Counted from the stretch's first letter, positions 34,499 to 43,955 are shown. The stretch is 64,000 nt of DNA from Actinoplanes sp. L3-i22 (GCF_019704555.1 NZ_AP024745.1:7262501-7326500), one strand, 5' to 3'. Translations and numbers: made by a program. Notes: generated by a model not told the origin, from the letters alone.

Positions 34499-35409
34499 GC
34501 CGCCTCCTGCCGGCGTTGCACGCGGATGTAGATCAGGCCGAAGACCAGGGCCAGGACGATGAGCAGGTTGCCGACCGCGGCGCCGGGCCCGAACCGGGGC
34601 AGCAGGTTGCCGAAGCCGAGCCGGTAGGACCAGGTGGCCAGAGTGGTGGACGAGTCGACCGGGCCGCCCTTGGTCATGATCCAGATGATGTCGAAGACCT
34701 TGAGCGTGTAGACCAGCCCGAGCAGCACGGTGATCGCCGAGACCGGACGCAGCAGGGGAAACGTGACCCGCCAGAACCGCTGCCAGCCGTTCGCGCCGTC
34801 GAGCGCGGCGGCCTCGTCGATCGTGGCCGGGATGGCCTGCAGCCCGCTGTAGAGCACCACCAGGTTGAACGGGATGCCGATCCAGACGTTGGCGATGATC
34901 ACCGAGACCAGCGACCAGTTCGGCGAGGTGAGCCAGTGCACCTGGTCGGCACCGGCCAGCCCGAGCGCCCAGTTCACCACGCCGGAGTCGCTGTTGAGCA
35001 TCCAGGACCAGGTCGAGGCCGAGACGATCAAGGGCAGGAGCCACGGTACGAGAAACAACGCCCGCAGCGTCGACGAGAGCGGGAAGTGCTGGACGAAGAA
35101 GACCGCCAGGGCCATCCCGATGGCGAACTGGAACACGATCGACACGACCGTGAACACCAGCGTGTGGGTCAGCGCCGGCCAGAACGTGGGGTCGGCGACG
35201 ACCCGCGTGTAGTTGTCCAGGCCGATGAACGGGGCGTCGCCCCGCACGAACGAGCGCACCGTGTAGTCGCGCAGGCTCAGGTCGAGGTTGCGGTAGAGGG
35301 GGTAGGCGTAGAACGCCACCAGGTAGACGACGACCGGGGCGACGAATGCCCAGGCCGCCGCCCGTCCGGAGAACCGGCGGCGGCCCGGGGCGGAATTCGA
35401 TCGGGTCAC
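34495..35409 (-). CDS. Sugar ABC transporter permease, MalF type
   Basis: A 304-aa permease with a cytosolic basic start (SAPGRRRFSGR) and six to seven membrane segments. The EAA loop is EAAALDGANGWQRFWRVTFP near residue 200. The GTG start overlaps the stop of the binding-protein gene (GTGA) and the gene ends in ATGA with the MalG-type gene, giving tightly coupled translation of the whole importer. The frame remains open upstream, but that part is antisense noise inside the binding-protein gene. Confidence 0.95.
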   Translation of the reverse strand: MTRSNSAPGRRRFSGRAAAWAFVAPVVVYLVAFYAYPLYRNLDLSLRDYTVRSFVRGDAPFIGLDNYTRVVADPTFWPALTHTLVFTVVSIVFQFAIGMALAVFFVQHFPLSSTLRALFLVPWLLPLIVSASTWSWMLNSDSGVVNWALGLAGADQVHWLTSPNWSLVSVIIANVWIGIPFNLVVLYSGLQAIPATIDEAAALDGANGWQRFWRVTFPLLRPVSAITVLLGLVYTLKVFDIIWIMTKGGPVDSSTTLATWSYRLGFGNLLPRFGPGAAVGNLLIVLALVFGLIYIRVQRRQEAA

Positions 35410-36659
35410 TTGGCGGCGGCCGCGGTCTGCTGGGCGGCGTGGAGGGCGTCCTGCGGGGACTTCGATCCGCTGAGCGCCGCCTGCACGGCCCCCCACAGCG
35501 GTTCGGAGATCTTCGGGTACCGGGTGCCGAGGTTGTCGCCGGTGCGGCCCTTCGCCGCCTTTACCGCGTCGACCCAGACCGTGAGCTCGGGGTTCGCGGT
35601 GATCTGCTGCTGCTGGACGGCGTCGGTGGGCGCGACGTACGACAGGGTGGTGTCGGTGGCGAGCAGGTTGTCGCTGCCGGTCAGGCAGGTCACGATCTTC
35701 GCCGAGGTGGCGTAGCGGCCGGTCGCGGACTGGACCGGGACGGTGACGAACTCGCCGCCGGTCGGCGCGGGCGCGGTGGCGCCGGTGCCGGCCGGGATCG
35801 CGAGAACGCCGTACGCGAAGCCGGTTTTCTTGGCATTTGCCAGTTGCCAGGTGCCGTTCTCGGCGAAGGCGTAGTCGCCGGTCGCGAACTCCTGCCAGCT
35901 GGTGGTCTGGGTGTTGTTGAGGACCGAGTTGGGCGCGTAGCCGTCCTTGAGCCAGCCGGTCCACAGCTGCAACGCGGCGACGGCCTGGGCCGAGTCGAGC
36001 TGGGTCAGGTTCGCGCCGGAGCCCCAGTACCAGGGCAGGAACTGGAACGAGCCCTCCTCGGTGCCGATCGCCGAGAACGTGATGCCCTTCCTACCGGCCG
36101 CCTTGACCCGGCCGAGGGCCGCGGTCAGCGACGCCCAGTCCTTGATCGAGGCCGGGTCGACCTTCGCCGCGTCCAGCACCTTCTTGTTGTAGTACAGCGC
36201 CAGGGTGTTGGCGCCGATCGGCACGCCGTAGGTCTTGCCGCCGCTCTGGCCCGCGCCGAGCAGGTTGGGCAGCATCGCCGAGGTGTCGATCCTCGTGTCG
36301 TCGGTGGTGGCCAGCGAGCCCGCCTCGGCGAGCGTGGAGACCACCGGGTTGTCGACGACCAGCACGTCCGGCGAGTTGTTCTGCTGGGCGGCCAGCAGCG
36401 CCTTGCTGGTCAGGTCCGAGGTGTCGTAGCCGGTGCGCTTGACCGTCACGCCGGCGTCGGCGCCACACTTGGTCAGCAACTTCACCCAGGCCGAACCGTC
36501 GTCGAACTGCGGGTACGGGTCCCAGATCTGGTAGGTGCCGCCCGCGGTGTCCCCGGCGGGTGCCGAGCCGGTGGAACCGGACGAGCAGGCGGCCAAGGTG
36601 GTCAGCGCGACGGCCGCCGCGATGACCGCGACCTGCCTTCCCCGGCGGATGTTCTTCAT
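35406..36659 (-). CDS. Sugar ABC transporter substrate-binding lipoprotein
   Basis: A 417-aa family 1 extracellular binding protein (MalE-like). It has a lipoprotein signal (KNIRRGRQ, hydrophobic core, lipobox LAAC with Cys at about 25), then a Ser/Gly/Ala-rich linker and the two-lobe fold with typical LLAAQQNNSPDVLVVDNPVVS and GVPIGANTLALYYNKKV. First gene of a four-gene operon with two permeases and a GH63 glycosidase. Two overlapping LacI operator sites lie 30-55 bases upstream, so expression should be released when the LacI protein encoded divergently binds its sugar. Confidence 0.95.
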   Translation of the reverse strand: MKNIRRGRQVAVIAAAVALTTLAACSSGSTGSAPAGDTAGGTYQIWDPYPQFDDGSAWVKLLTKCGADAGVTVKRTGYDTSDLTSKALLAAQQNNSPDVLVVDNPVVSTLAEAGSLATTDDTRIDTSAMLPNLLGAGQSGGKTYGVPIGANTLALYYNKKVLDAAKVDPASIKDWASLTAALGRVKAAGRKGITFSAIGTEEGSFQFLPWYWGSGANLTQLDSAQAVAALQLWTGWLKDGYAPNSVLNNTQTTSWQEFATGDYAFAENGTWQLANAKKTGFAYGVLAIPAGTGATAPAPTGGEFVTVPVQSATGRYATSAKIVTCLTGSDNLLATDTTLSYVAPTDAVQQQQITANPELTVWVDAVKAAKGRTGDNLGTRYPKISEPLWGAVQAALSGSKSPQDALHAAQQTAAAAK

Positions 36660-36686
36660 GGCGTGGTTCCCCTTCGCTCTGGGGTT

Positions 36687-36713
36687 TCGAACCGATTCGA
36701 CGAATCGGTTCGA
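36687..36713. promoter_or_regulatory. Double LacI operator before the sugar operon
   Basis: Two abutting copies of CGAAYCGRTTCG (36688-36699 and 36701-36712) separated by one base, which together make a perfect 27-bp palindrome. It lies directly upstream of the binding-protein gene. The central CG and two-fold symmetry are typical of LacI-family sites. Confidence 0.85.
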
Positions 36714-36820
36714 CGGGACAGTAGGACGCGGCGCTTTGCCCGGTCAAGCGTTTGAGCAACATCGTCCTTACCTGAGCGTCACGGTATTGACATCTTTCAG
36801 CGAACCGTTCACCGTTGCTA

Positions 36821-36832
36821 GCGAATCGGTTC
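36821..36832. promoter_or_regulatory. Third LacI operator, before the lacI-type gene
   Basis: CGAATCGGTTCG, identical to one half of the double operator 108 bases away and 52 bases before the LacI start. It implies autoregulation and possibly DNA looping between the two sets. Confidence 0.8.
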
Positions 36833-36884
36833 GACGCCGAGGTCCGGCGGCGCGACCGGGCATGATGATCGCGGAGGTGGACGG

Positions 36885-37901
36885 ATGAACATCGGCGAGA
36901 TCGCCCGCCGGGCCGGGGTGTCCCGCAGCACCGTTTCGTACGCGCTCAGCGGCAAACGGTCGGTCACCGAGGAGACCAAGCGGCGCATCCAGGCCGTGAT
37001 CGACGAGCTCGGCTACCGGCCGAACGCCGCCGCCCGCGCGCTCAAGGAGGGCCGCACCCGCACCATCGGGCTGGTCATCCCGCCGGCCAGCCTCCGCCTG
37101 ACCGACATGCAGCTCGGCTTCGTGGCAAGCGTCGTCGACGCGGCCGCCCGGGCCGACCTCGACGTGCTGCTCTCCCCGTCCGGCGGCGACCACGACCGGT
37201 CGTTCGAACGGATGCTGTCCGGGCGCCGCGTCGACGGCGTCATCCTGATGGAGATCCGCCTGGAGGACGAGCGGGTCGCCCGGCTGGGCCAGGCCGGCCT
37301 GCCGTTCGTCACCATCGGGCACACCGCCCACCCGCACGGCACCTGCTGGGTCGACGTCGACTACGCCACCCTCGTGGCCCGCTGCGTGCACCACCTCGCC
37401 GACCTCGGCCACCGCCGGGTCGCCCTGATCAACCGCTCCCCCGAGCTGTTCGCCGCCGGCTACGGCCCCGCACACCGGGCCCTGGCCGGCTTCACCGAGG
37501 CCGCCACCCAGCGCGGGCTCACCGGTCTGCCGCTGACCTGCGGCGACGACGCCCGCGCGGGCGAGAGCTGCGTCGAGCGGCTCCGCGAGGAGCACCCCGA
37601 GATCACCGCCGCCGTCACCCTCAACGAGGCCGCCCTGCCCGGCATCCAGCGCGCCTTCGAACGCGCCGGCCTGGTCATCCCGCGCGACTTCTCGCTGGCC
37701 GGGGTCGCCGCCCAGCACTGGGCCGAGGACTTCCGGCCCCCGCTCACCGCCGCCGACGTACCGGCCCTGGAGATGGGCGCGAACGCGCTCGAGCTGCTCC
37801 TGGAACGCATCGCCGCCCCGGACACCCCGGCCCGGCACCTGCTGCTCACCCCGCCGATCTCGCTGCGCGCCAGCACCGGCCCGGTTCCCGCGGCCGGCTG
37901 A
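36885..37901 (+). CDS. LacI-family transcriptional regulator
   Basis: A 338-aa repressor with an N-terminal LacI helix-turn-helix (residues 1-50: NIGEIARRAGVSRSTVSYALSG at 2-23, then a hinge ELGYRPNAAARALK) and a periplasmic-binding-protein-like sensor domain (about 60-330). It is divergent from the sugar-uptake operon with three identical operator cores in the gap, so it is very likely that operon's regulator and its own. The following secreted glycosidase gene is co-directional and may belong to the same regulon, although no operator was seen in front of it. Confidence 0.95.
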   Translation: MNIGEIARRAGVSRSTVSYALSGKRSVTEETKRRIQAVIDELGYRPNAAARALKEGRTRTIGLVIPPASLRLTDMQLGFVASVVDAAARADLDVLLSPSGGDHDRSFERMLSGRRVDGVILMEIRLEDERVARLGQAGLPFVTIGHTAHPHGTCWVDVDYATLVARCVHHLADLGHRRVALINRSPELFAAGYGPAHRALAGFTEAATQRGLTGLPLTCGDDARAGESCVERLREEHPEITAAVTLNEAALPGIQRAFERAGLVIPRDFSLAGVAAQHWAEDFRPPLTAADVPALEMGANALELLLERIAAPDTPARHLLLTPPISLRASTGPVPAAG

Positions 37902-37935
37902 CCGAACCGCTCCTCCCCAGCACACCGCCCGCGGT

Positions 37936-38007
37936 GTGCCGATGACCCCTGCCCGCGGCCCACCCCCGCACGCCCGCTCCCCGGCGTGCCGATGACCCCT
38001 GCCCGCG
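37936..38007. repeat. 22-bp direct repeat with 50-bp period
   Basis: GTGCCGATGACCCCTGCCCG is repeated at 37936 and 37986 (22 identical bases including the last two). Each copy contains ATGACC; the 17-codon frame opened by the first ATG (37942) closes with a TGA that overlaps the second ATG. It lies between the LacI gene and the secreted glycosidase gene. Confidence 0.7.
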
Positions 38008-38058
38008 TCCGCTACCCGGGCAGGTCCGCCTCCGCACCGAACCGAAAGGTGATCCCCG

Positions 38059-40192
38059 ATGAGAATCAGATCGAGACTCGGCCGGTATGCCGCGGTCCTC
38101 GCCCTCGCCACCCCACTGCTCGCCGCGCCCACCGGCCCCGCCAGCGCCGCCGCCGACGTGAAGGCGTTCAGCGTCGACCTGGCCGCCACCACCGGACCGG
38201 CCACCGGGGTCGGCCAAGGCCTGCTCTACGGCCTCACCGAGGACGGCAGCCAGCCCGACGACCAGTACCTCCGGCCGCTGCACATCAACGCGTTCCGCGG
38301 CGGCGGCTGGTTCTCCGGCGGCTGGATCAAGGACGGCTACCGGTACGGCGACGCCACCCGCGCCGACATCGACTCGATCGTCGCGCAGGCCAAGCGGCTG
38401 CGGGCCGCCTCCGACCGGCCGGTGCACTACCAGGTGCTGCTCAGCGACCTCTACGGCGCGAACGGCGGCCAGCCCGGCGACACCGTCTGGCCGTGCGCCG
38501 GCGGGGACTGCTCGAACTACGTCACGTTCCTGGACACCACGATCGGCGCGCTCGAAGCCTCCGGTGTGGACTTCGCCTACGACATCTGGAACGAGCCCGA
38601 GTTCGGCTTCTTCTGGGGCCCGGGCGTCAACACCACCCAGTACTTCCAGATGTGGGACACCGCCCACCGCGAACTGCGCCGTCTCGCCCCCCACGGCCAC
38701 CGTCGCCGGCCCGTCGTTCGCCTACACCCCGCAGCGCATCCCCGAGGAGTGGACCACCTGGCTCGCCCACGTCAAGGCGGCCGGCACCGTGCCCGACGTG
38801 ATCAGCAACCACCTCGAGGGCGACGTCGACGACCCGGTCGACGTCGGGCAGGCGATCGACGCCGACCTCACCGCGGCCGGACTGCCCCGGCTGCCGCTGT
38901 CGGCCAACGAGTACCAGCCGGCCGACCGGCAGACCGCCGGCGTCACCGCCTGGTACCTCGCCCGCTTCGCCCAGTCGCGCTACTCCACGGCGATGCGCGG
39001 CAACTGGCAGTGCTGCATGATCCCCAACCTCACCGGCCTCCTCAGCCAGACCGCCAGCGGCTGGGCCCCGAACGGCAACTGGTGGGCCATGCGCGCCTAC
39101 GCCGACGCGACCGGCTCCCTGGTCCGGACCTCCGGCCAGGTCGGCACCAGCGCGATCACCGCCGCCAAGGACCGCGCCCACCAGCGCGCGGTCGCCGTCC
39201 TCGGGGACTCCGACGGCTGGACCGGCAGCGCCGCGGTCACCTTCACCGGGCTGGACTCCACCCCGTGGCTGCTGCGCGGCAACCAGGTGCGGGCCACCGT
39301 CTACCGCATCCCGGACCAGACGCCGCTCTACGCACCCCAGGTCGTCGCGACCCGGACCCTCACCGTCTCCGACGGCCGGGTCAGCGTGCCGCTCACGTTC
39401 CAGGACAGCCATGACGCGTTCGCCGTCTACCTGTCCTGGAGCGAGCCGCAGACCGTGACCGTGCGGGCCCCGGAGCAGCTCACCGCGGGCACCACGTACA
39501 CCGTCCCGGTCACCCTCACCAACCGCAGCGGCGTCCTCGACCGCGACGTGAAGCTGGCCCTGACCGCCTCGGCCGGCGACCTGCTGACCGTCCGCTGCGC
39601 GGCGAACGGCGCCGCCACCTGTCCCACCCGGGCCGTACTGGCCCCGGGCGGCACGGCGACCGCCGTCTACCGGGTCACCGTCGAGTCCACGCTGCCGCAG
39701 GGCGGCTACCGGCTGACCGGAACCGCGACCGCCGCCCTGCCCACCGGGGCCCTCAGCACCAGCGACGCCGCCGACATCGTCGTGCCGTGCGGGCTCGGCT
39801 CGATCTGCGAGGCCGAGGCCGGCACCCTGGCCGGCGGCGCCTGCCCGGCCACCGACCACCCCGGATACACCGGCGCCGGCTTCGTCGCCTGCTTCACCTC
39901 GGCCGGCCCCAGCGCCACCCAGCAGATCGGCGCCCCGGCCGCCGGGACCTACACCCTCGACCTGCGCTACAGCGCCGGCCCGGACGGGCCGGCCGGCACC
40001 CGCACCGCCTCGGTCTCGGTCAACGGCACCGTCCAGCAGCAGATCGCCCTGCCGCTGACCGGCGACTGGAACACCTGGGCCGACGCCACCACCACGCTGC
40101 GGCTCGCCGCGGGAACCAACGCGATCACCGTCTCCTACGGGGCCGCCGACACCGGCTGGTTCAACCTCGACCACTTCGTGGTCACCGACTGA
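38059..40192 (+). pseudogene. Secreted glycoside hydrolase with CBM35, apparent single-base frameshift
   Basis: About 710 codons in two frames. The first frame has a signal peptide (cleaved near SAAA, residue 33) and the first half of a (beta/alpha)8 glycosidase ending in DIWNEPEFGFFWG, whose NEP supplies the acid/base Glu as in GH39/clan A. At a run of six C (38687-38692) the frame breaks. One C fewer restores LAPTATVAGPSFAYTP in the second frame. That frame continues with the nucleophile-type SANEYQ, a beta-sandwich (NEW3-like) region and a C-terminal CBM35-type domain (CEAEAGTLAGG to WFNLDHFVVTD). It could be a sequencing error, a recent inactivation or slippage. The substrate is unknown, probably a plant or cell-wall glycan. 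Confidence 0.85.
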
Positions 40193-40198
40193 TCCCGT

Positions 40199-40228
40199 CC
40201 GTCCCGGCCCGGCAACGGGCCGGGACGG
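40199..40228. terminator. Terminator hairpin
   Basis: Perfect 13-bp stem CCGTCCCGGCCCG/CGGGCCGGGACGG with a GCAA tetraloop, 7 bases after the glycosidase stop and just before the regulatory repeat of the following ABC exporter operon. Confidence 0.8.
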
Positions 40229-40231
40229 CTC

Positions 40232-40247
40232 TTCAGGGATTCCTCAG
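40232..40247 (+). promoter_or_regulatory. Direct-repeat box TTCAG-N6-CTCAG (site 1)
   Basis: TTCAGGGATTCCTCAG, two half-sites spaced 11 bp as in OmpR/PhoB-type response-regulator sites, 56 bases upstream of the ABC ATPase start. Six more copies occur in this window near membrane-protein genes. Confidence 0.65.
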
Positions 40248-40303
40248 GCCTCGATCGTCAACATTCTCGTCAGCATTTGCCCGCCGGACCGAGGAAGTTT
40301 GCG

Positions 40304-41215
40304 ATGAATGACGGAAGAATCGTCGTCTCCGGGCTGACGAAGCAGTACAAGAGCCTGACCGCCGTCGACGACCTGTCGTTCACGGTCGAACCGGGACGGG
40401 TCACCGGATTCCTCGGCCCGAACGGCGCCGGCAAGACCACCACGCTGCGGATGCTGCTCGGGCTGGTGATGCCGACCGCCGGCACCGCCACCATCGGCGG
40501 GCAACGGTACGTCGACCTGCCCGAACCGGCCCGAGTGGTCGGCGCGGTCCTGGAGGCGTCGTCGGCGCACCGCGGGCGCACCGGCCGCAACCACCTGCGG
40601 GCCGGCTGCCTGACCAACGGGCTGCCGATGACCCGTACCGAAGAAGTTCTTGATCTGGTCGGCCTGATGCCGGCCGCGGACCGCAAGTTCAAGGGTTACT
40701 CGCTCGGCATGCGCCAGCGGCTCGGCATCGCCGCCGCCATGCTCGGCGATCCGAAGGTGCTGATCCTCGACGAGCCGGCCAACGGCCTCGACCCCGAGGG
40801 CATCCGCTGGATGCGTGAGCTGCTGCAACGGCTGGCCGCCGACGGCCGGACGGTGCTGGTCTCCAGCCACCTGCTCTCCGAGATGCAGGCGCTCGCCGAC
40901 GACGTGGTGATCGTCGCCGCCGGGCAGCTCGTCCGGCAGGGCACGGTGACCGAGGTGCTCACCTCGATGGGCGGCGACGGCGTGGTCCAGGCCCGCACCC
41001 CGGAGCCGGAACGCCTGGCCACCGCCCTGCGCGCGATCGGCGCGACGGCCACCGCCGACGGGCCCGAACGGCTGCTGATCCTCGGCGTCACCCCCGCGCG
41101 GGTCGGCGAGACCGCGCTGGCCGCCGGCGTCGTCCTGCACCACCTCAGCGTCGACCAGCCGGATCTGGAAGACGTCTTCCTCGACCTCACCCACACGAAG
41201 GCGGCGATCCGATGA
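40304..41215 (+). CDS. ABC exporter ATP-binding protein (CcmA/DrrA-like)
   Basis: A 303-aa ATPase of the ABC-2 export group. Walker A GPNGAGKTTTL, Q-loop region, signature YSLGMRQRLG (variant of LSGGQ), Walker B VLILDEPANGLDPEG and the His switch SSHLL are all present. A C-terminal extension of about 70 residues is typical of the subfamily. ATG 40304 has GAGGAAG six bases upstream; an in-frame start at 40277 lacks one. It is coupled to the permease gene by ATGA. The substrate is unknown. A direct-repeat box upstream links it to the putative regulon described under findings. Confidence 0.94.
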   Translation: MNDGRIVVSGLTKQYKSLTAVDDLSFTVEPGRVTGFLGPNGAGKTTTLRMLLGLVMPTAGTATIGGQRYVDLPEPARVVGAVLEASSAHRGRTGRNHLRAGCLTNGLPMTRTEEVLDLVGLMPAADRKFKGYSLGMRQRLGIAAAMLGDPKVLILDEPANGLDPEGIRWMRELLQRLAADGRTVLVSSHLLSEMQALADDVVIVAAGQLVRQGTVTEVLTSMGGDGVVQARTPEPERLATALRAIGATATADGPERLLILGVTPARVGETALAAGVVLHHLSVDQPDLEDVFLDLTHTKAAIR

Positions 41216-42093
41216 CGCGCTTGATCCGCGCCGAGATCTTCAAACTGCGCACCACCAACATGTGGTGGCTCTTCGGGGTCGCCACCCTGATCAGCACCGC
41301 GGTCATGCTGACCGTCGACATGGTGGCCGCGCACTCGCTGCTCAAGCCGTTCGACCAGTACGTGAACACCGAGACGCACGGGCACGGCGGCACCATCCCG
41401 GCCGAGTTCCTCGCCCACCTGAAGTCCGACTGGGCGCTGGGCCACGACGTGGTCACCCAGGCGGCCACCATCTACACCGCCGGGCAGATGATCGGGGTGC
41501 TGCTGGCCTGCCTGCTCGGCATCGTCCTGATCACCAGCGAGTACCACGAGCAGACCGCGACCACCACGTTCCTGTGGACGCCGCACCGCAGCCGGGTGGT
41601 CGGCGGCAAGCTCGGCACCGCGGTCCTGATGGCCGGCCTGGCCTGGCTGATCTCCACGGTGCTCAGCGTGATCGCCGGCGCGGTGTTCCTGCACGGCGAG
41701 GGCTACGGCACGCAGCTCGGCCACTGGGGGGTGCTGCGGGCGATCCTGCTGAACCTGGCCGCGTACGCGATCTGGGCGGTCTTCGGGATCGGGTTCGGCG
41801 CGCTGATCCGCAACCAGCTCGGTGCGACCGTGTCGGCGACCGTGCTCTATCTGATCGGCACGACGGCCGGGGCGACGGTGTTCGAGCTGCTCAACACGTA
41901 TGTTGTTCCGAAGGACTGGGTGTTGACGGCGCAGGTTGTCGTGCCGTCGATCGCGTCGGCTGTGATGATCTCGCCGACCAAGACGTTCGACCAGAGTCCG
42001 GCGCAGTGGGTCGGCGCGGCGGTCCTGATCGGGTACGGCATCGTCGCGGGCGTGGTCGGCACCGCGATCCTGCGCCGCCGCGACGTCGCCTGA
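41212..42093 (+). CDS. ABC-2 type exporter permease
   Basis: A 293-aa membrane protein with six hydrophobic segments: TMs near 20-40, 105-125 (GVLLACLLGIVLITSEY), 147-168, 183-205, 212-235 and 262-285. It has the short amphipathic start TRLIRAEIFKLRTT typical of ABC-2 permeases and a large extracytoplasmic loop between the first two helices. It forms the transporter with the preceding ATPase. The ATGA overlap ensures coupled expression. A strong hairpin 50 bases downstream ends the operon. Confidence 0.92.
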   Translation: MTRLIRAEIFKLRTTNMWWLFGVATLISTAVMLTVDMVAAHSLLKPFDQYVNTETHGHGGTIPAEFLAHLKSDWALGHDVVTQAATIYTAGQMIGVLLACLLGIVLITSEYHEQTATTTFLWTPHRSRVVGGKLGTAVLMAGLAWLISTVLSVIAGAVFLHGEGYGTQLGHWGVLRAILLNLAAYAIWAVFGIGFGALIRNQLGATVSATVLYLIGTTAGATVFELLNTYVVPKDWVLTAQVVVPSIASAVMISPTKTFDQSPAQWVGAAVLIGYGIVAGVVGTAILRRRDVA

Positions 42094-42096
42094 CCC

Positions 42097-42126
42097 GTTC
42101 CGACCTGTTCTGACCTGTTCTGATCT
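42097..42126. repeat. 10-bp tandem repeat (three units)
   Basis: GTTCYGACCT repeated three times (last unit GTTCTGATCT), just after the permease stop codon. Confidence 0.7.
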
Positions 42127-42144
42127 GTCCTGTCCTTCCGGCGA

Positions 42145-42180
42145 AACGGCCGGGGCGCGCTACGGCGTGTCCCGGCCGTT
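42145..42180. terminator. Terminator hairpin after the ABC exporter operon
   Basis: 10-bp stem AACGGCCGGG/CCCGGCCGTT with further pairing CGC/GCG inside, followed by TCTGT. Confidence 0.75.
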
Positions 42181-42552
42181 CTGTCGTCCGCCGCCCTTCC
42201 CACCCCGCACCACCAGGTCGCCGCCCTTCCCACCCCGCCACCACCCAGTGCGCATCAGGCCCAGCGCGCACCGCCCCGTCCACGTGTCGCCCGGCGAGCT
42301 CGCCGCCATGTGGGTGGTGGCACCGCCCGCCATCGAGCCCAGGATCAGCCGGCACACGGCCGAGATCCCCGGAGCCGAGCCGCACGATCCCGTCCCGGAG
42401 CCGGCCGCCCGACGCTCAACGGCCGGGCGCGGCGGCGCTCGCCGACGGCACGGGCGAGCTGATAGCGGCCGCCGGCCACAGCGGTCGCCGGTCACGCAGC
42501 GGCCGCCGACCACGGTCTGCGCAACGGCCCACACCCCACGGCACACGGAGAA

Positions 42553-42591
42553 CGGCCCGTCCGCCCGGCATGGTGCCGGGCGGACGGGCCG
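42553..42591. terminator. Very strong hairpin at the end of the COG4705 operon
   Basis: Perfect 18-bp stem (CGGCCCGTCCGCCCGGCA and its complement) with a TGG loop, 35 bases past the stop of the minus-strand COG4705 gene. It could terminate from both sides. Confidence 0.85.
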
Positions 42592-42625
42592 CAGATGGTC
42601 CGCGGGTTGGCCGCAGACGGGCCGG

Positions 42626-43897
42626 TCAGAGGCCGTCGAACTGGTTCAGCGTCGCGATCAGGGCGGCCGTCGCGGCAGCGCAGTCCGCCTGGCTCGGGCT
42701 GCCGGCCCGCAGCGAGGTCAGCACCGTGTCGATCTCCCCGTCGAGCTGGTGCCACTTGCCGGCGTCGCGCGGCTTGAGGCCGGCCTCCGAGTCGTCCCAG
42801 GCGACCTCCAGGTCCTTGACCCGGGTCTTCGCCCCGGTCAGGTCGTTCTTTCCGACCTTGGCCTGAACGTCGGCGCCGATGGTCGCGAACTTCGTCAGGT
42901 TGCCCAGCGCCGTCGCCGGGTGCACCTGGCGGGTCACCGGTGCGACCGCGGCGGCACCGGAGCTCGCACCGGTGACCGGCGCGGCCTGATCGGCAACGGT
43001 CGCGGTGTCACTCGCCGGCGTCGACTGCAGGCTGCTGAAGCCGAACCCGAGCACCACCACCGCGGCGATCCCGGCGCCCGCCCAGGCGTAGTCGCCGCGG
43101 CGTCCGCCGAGCGGCCCGTCCCCCTTGAGCGCGACCCCGTGCCGGGCGGCGAGCACCTGCTCGCGGGTGACCAGCACCAGGATGACCGCGAAGAACAGCA
43201 GGCTGGTGGCGCTGGCGCCCAGGTTCAGCCCGCCGAAGTCCTTCGACTGGGTGAGCAGGTCACCGAGGGAGGCGCCGAGCGGACGGGTCAGCACGTAGGC
43301 GATCCAGAACGTCAGGACCAGGCTCGCGCCGGCCCGGCGGGCCAGGAAGGTCAGCAGGATCGCCCCGCCGAAGATCAGCACGCCGTTGCGGAAGCCCAGG
43401 CTCAGCGCCTCGGTGGCCAGGTCCCCGGCGGCGGTGCCGAGCGCGAACGTGGTCAGGATCGCCGCCCAGTAGAAGCCCTCGCGGCGCGGGGTGTCCACCG
43501 AGGTGATCGCGAGCGTGCCCTCCTGGCGGTACCAGACGGTGAAGACGATCGCGAGCACGACCGCGAACACCGAGGTGCTCACGTAGAGGCTGACGCCCAG
43601 GGTATCGGTGAAGAAGTCGGTGATCTGGGTGCCGACAATGCTCACCAGCACCACGCATGACCAGTAGATCCAGGGCGTGTACTTCGCGGTGCGGAATTGA
43701 ATGACGAATGCGATGGCCAGCACGGTCAGCATCAGCCCGTCGGTCACCAGCGGGCCGAGTCCGACGTTCACCGACAGATAGTCGGCGAACGTCTCGCCGA
43801 TGGTCGTGGACAGCACCTTGATGACCCAGAAGGTGGCGGTGATCGCCGGCACCTTGGTCAGCCAGGTGCGGGTCCGCACCGCGCTGGAAATCGACAT
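42626..43897 (-). CDS. COG4705-family membrane protein with C-terminal extracellular domain
   Basis: A 423-aa protein. Residues 1-250 are about eight transmembrane helices with the family's repeated motif: KVPAITATFWVIKVLSTTIGE at the start (residues about 15-35) and FALGTAAGDL in the middle, each followed by a helix with Asp. RPLGASLGDLL comes later. Residues about 280-423 form an extra domain after one more helix, Ala-rich and probably outside the cell, which the two paralogues in this window lack. COG4705 proteins are uncharacterised membrane-anchored proteins. It lies downstream of a paralogue (58-base gap from that stop) and is probably in the same operon. Confidence 0.88.
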   Translation of the reverse strand: MSISSAVRTRTWLTKVPAITATFWVIKVLSTTIGETFADYLSVNVGLGPLVTDGLMLTVLAIAFVIQFRTAKYTPWIYWSCVVLVSIVGTQITDFFTDTLGVSLYVSTSVFAVVLAIVFTVWYRQEGTLAITSVDTPRREGFYWAAILTTFALGTAAGDLATEALSLGFRNGVLIFGGAILLTFLARRAGASLVLTFWIAYVLTRPLGASLGDLLTQSKDFGGLNLGASATSLLFFAVILVLVTREQVLAARHGVALKGDGPLGGRRGDYAWAGAGIAAVVVLGFGFSSLQSTPASDTATVADQAAPVTGASSGAAAVAPVTRQVHPATALGNLTKFATIGADVQAKVGKNDLTGAKTRVKDLEVAWDDSEAGLKPRDAGKWHQLDGEIDTVLTSLRAGSPSQADCAAATAALIATLNQFDGL

Positions 43898-43955
43898 CTG
43901 ATTTTCTCCCGAGAATAGTGGGCGATTCGCGATGGGAATGTTTCCACCGAGGTCC

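Larger units (their letters stand above)
42094..42625. other. Non-coding region with repeats and two terminators
   Basis: About 530 bases between convergent operons with no supported gene. It holds a 10-bp triplet repeat, a terminator, a 20-bp direct repeat (CGCCGCCCTTCCCACCCCGC at 42189 and 42219) and a second, very strong hairpin. Both strands have open frames, but their composition is repeat-driven. Confidence 0.6.
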
